DNA from: Gallionella sp. UBA6045
GTDB lineage: Bacteria; Pseudomonadota; Gammaproteobacteria; Burkholderiales; Gallionellaceae
NCBI GenBank assembly: GCA_002429165.1
Contig: DIYV01000173.1
Coordinates: 1-9,474 of the forward strand
DNA: 9,474 nt
Direction: 5' to 3'
Both the position numbers and the translations under genes were made by a program. How positions within the stretch are numbered: position 1 is the stretch's first letter; every line of letters begins with the position of its first letter. Shown one piece after another: positions 6,817-9,474 of the stretch. The notes beneath the pieces are model-generated. The model made no database searches. It saw only the letters and a program-made list of their open reading frames with translations, and was not told where the DNA came from.

Positions 6817-6882
6817 AAAACGATTCTGTATGGATTAATCTTGACAAGCGAGGCGTATGGATATATCATTACACTATCGTTT
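6817..6882. promoter_or_regulatory. Divergent control region with operator-like repeats
   Basis: Two near-identical direct repeats, GTATGGATTAATC (6828-6840) and GTATGGATATATC (6855-6867), are 27 bp apart, one just upstream of the plus-strand -35 and one overlapping its -10. In addition AAACGAT (6818-6824) is mirrored by ATCGTTT (6876-6882), enclosing the promoter. This is the arrangement expected for a repressor that shuts off the divergent gene, and the XRE protein next door is the obvious candidate. The binding itself is inference. Confidence 0.45.
6841..6869 (+). promoter_or_regulatory. Strong sigma70-like promoter for the E2-like gene
   Basis: A perfect TTGACA (6841-6846), a 17-bp spacer and TATCAT (6864-6869, 5/6) make the best promoter in the window. 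Transcription would start near 6876, about 60 nt before ATG 6937 and about 210 nt before the ATG at 7088. Confidence 0.7.
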
Positions 6883-6936
6883 ATTACTTGTCGGCACAAA
6901 ACTTAATAGCAATAGTACATCTAGATGATTTAAATA

Positions 6937-7845
6937 ATGAATAATTTGAATATTTACACAGAAGATCTATTGAGGAAAATTGGCCGGCAACTTGATCACG
7001 GCATTTTCCCCGTAGTAAAGAATGGCGGAATTGTAATGCCCAGCGAATCCGCCATTCTCTCCAAAACTCTGGGCAAGGAGTCGCATCATGCAAGAGAAAA
7101 AAGACGCACATCACCAGCACGAAAAAGCACCAGTAGAGCACAAGGGACACCCGGTAGATCAACATGGACACCCGCACGAATTGGGGCGCCCAGTTCAACC
7201 CCATCGGTCGTCAGCGCAGTCATTGACAACGCCTACGCAGAGTCACTAAGCGATATTGTTAGTGCATATCCAAGCATGCAGGTATGGAAACAGGAGGGTG
7301 GTTTTTGGTTGTATACAGAAAGCAGCCTCCTGCCTGGATTGTCACGACGGGTCAGCTTTCTTACAGCTGTCTCAACTGACAAGCAGGTCGTTAGAAGTTG
7401 GGCATTTTATTGCAGCGCCATAGGTGTAACGTGGATTGGTCCACGTCATACTAATTTCCCTGATGGCTCTATATGCGCATATGAGCCAAAGGACAGTACA
7501 TGGTCCTTCGGTGATTCGCTTGTTACTTTGCTCGACATTTATTCAGTCTGGGCATTAAGACAACTGCATTATGAAATATTCGGAAATTGGCCAGGGCCAC
7601 AGTCTGTTCCTTGGATATATGAGCGAATCTTAGAAATTAAGGATAATGAGCTTTGTGGATGCGGTGTTAACGGGAAGCATTATCTTGATTGTTGCAAGAC
7701 TGCAGACCTGCGAAGTAATTTAGTGCGGGAGGCAATAAGGTTCGGGAATTTGTCGCTGTGGTCAATTCGTCGACCGCCAGTTCAAATTTCGCAATTCATG
7801 TGTTGCCGTAATCAGCCACCTCAAATCTCCAAATTTATTGTTTAG
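6937..7845 (+). CDS. E2 (ubiquitin-conjugating-like) domain protein with SEC-C-like zinc motif; start uncertain
   Basis: From about residue 95 of this 302-residue frame the sequence follows bacterial E2-like proteins: an N-terminal helix (AESLSDIVSAYPSM), strands MQVWKQEGGFWLYTE and RRVSFLTAVS, then HTNFPDGSICAYEP with Cys180 as candidate thioester residue. A helix LLDIYSVWALRQLHYEIFG follows and ends in NWPGP. That H...DGSxC plus helix plus G-x-WPG pattern is shared with E2-like proteins of CBASS-type and other bacterial ubiquitin-like systems. A Cys motif follows, C240-x-C242-x9-C252-C253 (LCGCGVNGKHYLDCC), resembling SEC-C. The N-terminal part is odd: ATG 6937 has no ribosome-binding site, and residues 50-90 are an Arg/Ser/Pro/Thr-rich shadow of a His-rich frame (7088-7249). 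The true start may be 6937, 7036 (ATG), or 7088 followed by a frameshift. No E1, ubiquitin-like or protease gene is adjacent. Confidence 0.7.
   Translation: MNNLNIYTEDLLRKIGRQLDHGIFPVVKNGGIVMPSESAILSKTLGKESHHAREKRRTSPARKSTSRAQGTPGRSTWTPARIGAPSSTPSVVSAVIDNAYAESLSDIVSAYPSMQVWKQEGGFWLYTESSLLPGLSRRVSFLTAVSTDKQVVRSWAFYCSAIGVTWIGPRHTNFPDGSICAYEPKDSTWSFGDSLVTLLDIYSVWALRQLHYEIFGNWPGPQSVPWIYERILEIKDNELCGCGVNGKHYLDCCKTADLRSNLVREAIRFGNLSLWSIRRPPVQISQFMCCRNQPPQISKFIV
7019..7058 (+). repeat. Perfect 11-bp inverted repeat in the E2 gene leader/N-terminus
   Basis: AGAATGGCGGA (7019-7029) is the exact reverse complement of TCCGCCATTCT (7048-7058) around an 18-nt loop. In RNA it would form a stable hairpin ending 16 nt before the AAGGAG at 7075-7080. 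If translation starts at 7088 it is a 5' leader hairpin; if it starts at 6937 it lies in coding sequence. Confidence 0.6.
7088..7249 (+). CDS. Histidine-rich 53-residue ORF overlapping the E2-like gene, or its displaced N-terminus
   Basis: ATG 7088 has the best ribosome-binding site of the region, AAGGAG (7075-7080), with 7-nt spacing. The frame encodes 53 residues with ten His, eight of them in the first 30 (DAHHQHEKAPVEH, DQHGHPHE), and stops at TAA 7247-7249, inside what is clearly E2-domain coding in another frame. It may be a real small metal-binding protein translated ahead of the E2 domain. It may equally be the original N-terminus of the E2 protein, separated by a -1 frameshift between about 7150 and 7245: no ATG, GTG or TTG exists in the E2 frame between 7201 and 7276 to start the domain separately. 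His-rich N-terminal extensions usually bind divalent metals; function here is unknown. I favour a displaced N-terminus or a programmed shift over chance, but only moderately. Confidence 0.4.
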   Translation: MQEKKDAHHQHEKAPVEHKGHPVDQHGHPHELGRPVQPHRSSAQSLTTPTQSH

Positions 7846-8096
7846 AATATTCCATAGTCGCCTTAGCATGCGGAGCGGACATATTGGCTCCTCATCATAA
7901 AGTCCGCAAAGGCCGACAACCGGACGGTCGCATTGCCCCACCTGACATACTGCTCCTGGCACCAAACGGAATGTAATACCCCTTTAATACGTTGCCCTGA
8001 AGCGGTCAGTTATCTCGATCTTCAAAACACCCACTCTTAACTCAACTGAATTGTTGTTATAAATTCCGCAACACTTTCAGTGAACGGTCACCCCGA
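7846..8096. other. Non-coding spacer after the E2-like gene
   Basis: No credible gene or terminator is visible. It holds dispersed-motif copy E (7901-7916) and a half copy AAGCGGTCAGTT (8000-8011). The genes expected downstream of an E2 in a ubiquitin-like operon are absent. Confidence 0.5.
7901..7916 (-). repeat. Dispersed intergenic motif, copy E
   Basis: The minus strand reads TCGGCCTTTGCGGACT, matching TCGGCCWWWGCNGMC. It lies 56 bp after the stop of the E2-like gene. Confidence 0.55.
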
Positions 8097-8296
8097 CCCT
8101 TCGACAGGCTGATAGAACAACTGATATGACTACTAGCCACCTGGCTAGCCCAGCAAAAAACACTGGGTAAGTCATTGATGAAACAACTAGCCATCTCACT
8201 AAGGCAGCAAGCTGCCAAGTGATTGGTTATGGTTATAGCCATTCGACTAGGCTATCAAACGACGATAGCCAAGTCGCTGGTTATCAGGGCGAACGG
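8097..8296. repeat. REP-like palindrome split by a hairpin array
   Basis: CCCTTCGACAGGCT (8097-8110) and CAGGGCGAACGG (8285-8296) look like the two halves of a widespread proteobacterial intergenic palindrome (recollection) separated by 174 bp. The insert is packed with inverted repeats: CTAGCCA-CC-TGGCTAG (8133-8148); CCCAG/CTGGG (8149-8167) with an A-rich loop; GGCAGC-AA-GCTGCC (8203-8216) extended by TCACT/AGTGA and CCA/TGG; CGACT-A-GGCTATC paired with GATAGCC-A-AGTCG (8244-8276); and the overlapping GATAGCCA/TGGTTATC (8264-8285). Segments 8122-8157 and 8176-8211 are 54-bp-spaced direct repeats, about 25 of 36 identical. It sits just after the phosphofructokinase stop and would be its 3' UTR. 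Confidence 0.65.
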
Positions 8297-8313
8297 ACTT
8301 ATTCAATGTTTCC

Positions 8314-9474
8314 TTAAATGCTGAAACTGGCCAGCTTCTTGGGTACCGCGACATTTTTCAGGCGGACATACTGCGGCAGGCCGTCCTTGAATGGCGGATA
8401 GTCTTCACCCTTGATCAGCGGTAACAAGTAGGTGCGGCATTTTTCCGTGATGCCGAAACCGTCGGCTGTGATGAAATTGCGCGGCATGAATTTTTCCACA
8501 TTCGCGACCTTGCTCAGGGGTGCGACACCGACCTTCCATTTGTAGGGTTTGTCGGAGACGCGCTCGACGGTGGGCATCACCGCGTTTTGTCCCTTGAGCG
8601 CCAGTTCCACTGCGGCCTTGCCCAGTGCGTAGGCCTGGTCCACATCGGTTTTCGAGGCGATATGGCGCGCGGCGCGTTGCAGGTAATCGGCAACGGCCCA
8701 GTGGAATTTGTAGCCGAGTGCGTCCTTGATCATGTTGGCGACGACCGGCGCTGCACCGCCGAGTTGTGCATGGCCGAAGGCGTCGCGCGTACCCTGTTCG
8801 GCAAGGAATTTTCCGTCCGGGTAATGGCAGCCTTCCGAGACCACCACGCTGCAATAGCCGTATTGCTTGACCTTCGCGTCCACCTTGGCGAGGAATTTCT
8901 TCTGGTCGAATTCGATCTCGGGGAACAGGATGACGACGGGGATGCCGTGGTCCTCGACCAGTCCGCCCGCCGCCGCGATCCAGCCTGCATGGCGGCCCAT
9001 CACTTCGAGGACGAACACCTTGGTCGAGGTCTTGGCCATCGAGGCGACGTCGTAGCTGGCTTCCAGCATGGAGACGGCGACGTATTTCGCGACCGAGCCG
9101 AAACCGGGGCAGCAGTCGGTGATCGGCAAGTCGTTGTCCACGGTCTTGGGGACATGGATCGCCTGCACCGGGTAACCGAGTTTTTCGGATAGCTGCGAGA
9201 TCTTGTAGCAGGTGTCGGCGGAGTCGCCGCCGCCGTTATAGAAGAAGTAGCCGATGTTGTGCGCCTTGAACACTTCGATCAGGCGCTCGTATTCGCGCTT
9301 GTTGGCTTCCAGGCTTTTGAGTTTGTAGCGGCATGAACCGAATGCGCCGGAGGGCGTGTAACGCAGGGAGGAGATGGCTTTGGCAGATTCCTTGGCGGTG
9401 TCGATCAGCTCTTCGGTCAGCGCGCCGATGATGCCGTTGCGGCCGGCATACACCTTGCCGATCTTGTCCTTGTG
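8314..9474 (-). CDS. Pyrophosphate-dependent 6-phosphofructokinase (5' end outside window)
   Basis: This cytosolic glycolytic enzyme interconverts fructose 6-phosphate and fructose 1,6-bisphosphate, here most likely with PPi rather than ATP. The frame is open to the window edge, so the N-terminal part is missing; 386 residues are visible. PFK motifs are clear: YNGGGDSADT, with Asp at the position that is Gly in ATP-PFKs; VPKTVDNDLP, with the Lys after Pro that marks PPi enzymes (ATP-PFKs have PGTIDND) and the catalytic D-N-D; then PGFGSVAKYVA and EVMGRHAGWIAAAGG, the substrate-binding MGR motif. The stop is TAA at 8314-8316. PPi-PFKs are frequent in methylotrophic, nitrifying and related proteobacteria and make the step reversible. 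The gene is visibly GC-richer than the accessory genes, consistent with core chromosome. Confidence 0.93.
   Translation of the reverse strand, partial: HKDKIGKVYAGRNGIIGALTEELIDTAKESAKAISSLRYTPSGAFGSCRYKLKSLEANKREYERLIEVFKAHNIGYFFYNGGGDSADTCYKISQLSEKLGYPVQAIHVPKTVDNDLPITDCCPGFGSVAKYVAVSMLEASYDVASMAKTSTKVFVLEVMGRHAGWIAAAGGLVEDHGIPVVILFPEIEFDQKKFLAKVDAKVKQYGYCSVVVSEGCHYPDGKFLAEQGTRDAFGHAQLGGAAPVVANMIKDALGYKFHWAVADYLQRAARHIASKTDVDQAYALGKAAVELALKGQNAVMPTVERVSDKPYKWKVGVAPLSKVANVEKFMPRNFITADGFGITEKCRTYLLPLIKGEDYPPFKDGLPQYVRLKNVAVPKKLASFSI

Noticed and set aside
7762..7965. 67-residue minus-strand open frame
   Set aside because: It overlaps the E2-like 3' end and repeat copy E; no ribosome-binding site or recognisable domain.
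8079..8085. AGTGAAC (minus GTTCACT), complement of the 5' box of attC-like site 1, which could mark the cassette start
   Set aside because: A 7-mer match is likely by chance over 3 kb, and no L'/L'' arms precede it; the sequence there belongs to the REP-like element.
8057..8242. 61-residue minus-strand open frame after the phosphofructokinase
   Set aside because: It lies entirely in the hairpin array; its codons are explained by inverted repeats.
8587..9192. 201-residue plus-strand open frame
   Set aside because: It is antisense to the well-supported phosphofructokinase; long antisense frames are common in GC-rich genes.

Overview
The window looks like a proteobacterial chromosome, most likely betaproteobacterial. 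This guess rests on a PPi-type phosphofructokinase, a stand-alone CBS-pair protein of a kind common in that group, and roughly balanced base composition. Lineage is inferred from gene types only. Two housekeeping-type ends (a membrane-protein tail plus CBS-pair protein on the left, a visibly GC-richer phosphofructokinase on the right) enclose an accessory stretch of about 1.1-8.3 kb that is AT-richer, gene-sparse and rich in repeats.

Layout. 1-179: C-terminal tail of an unrecognised membrane protein (+). 630-1064: two-CBS-domain protein (-), with a good sigma70-like promoter. About 1140-1720: no gene, decayed repeats only. 1749-4043: solitary KAP-family P-loop NTPase (+). 4238-4981: two integron attC-like recombination sites, both in minus orientation, bracketing a 649-bp cassette whose only gene is frameshifted. 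4980-6798: a minus-strand operon XRE regulator - ImmA/IrrE metallopeptidase - GIY-YIG-type protein, ending at the first attC-like site. 6841-7845 (+, divergent): a near-consensus promoter with repeated operator-like boxes, a leader hairpin, a His-rich short ORF with a strong ribosome-binding site, and an E2 (ubiquitin-conjugating-like) domain with a C-terminal SEC-C-like Cys motif. 8097-8296: an array of hairpins that splits a REP-like palindrome in two. 8314-9474: PPi-dependent 6-phosphofructokinase (-), cut by the window edge.

How the parts may work together (inference): the XRE/ImmA pair resembles repressor/anti-repressor peptidase modules of mobile elements. It could control both its own operon, which includes the GIY-YIG protein, and the divergent E2-like gene through the shared 140-bp intergenic region. 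The E2-like protein has no E1, ubiquitin-like or deubiquitinase gene nearby, so it is either an orphan, a remnant, or part of an uncharacterised small system. The attC-like pair suggests that at least part of the island was gathered as integron cassettes; no integrase or attI is in the window. A short palindromic motif, TCGGCCWWWGCNGMC, recurs in non-coding DNA across the island, showing that these spacers are built of degenerate dispersed repeats.
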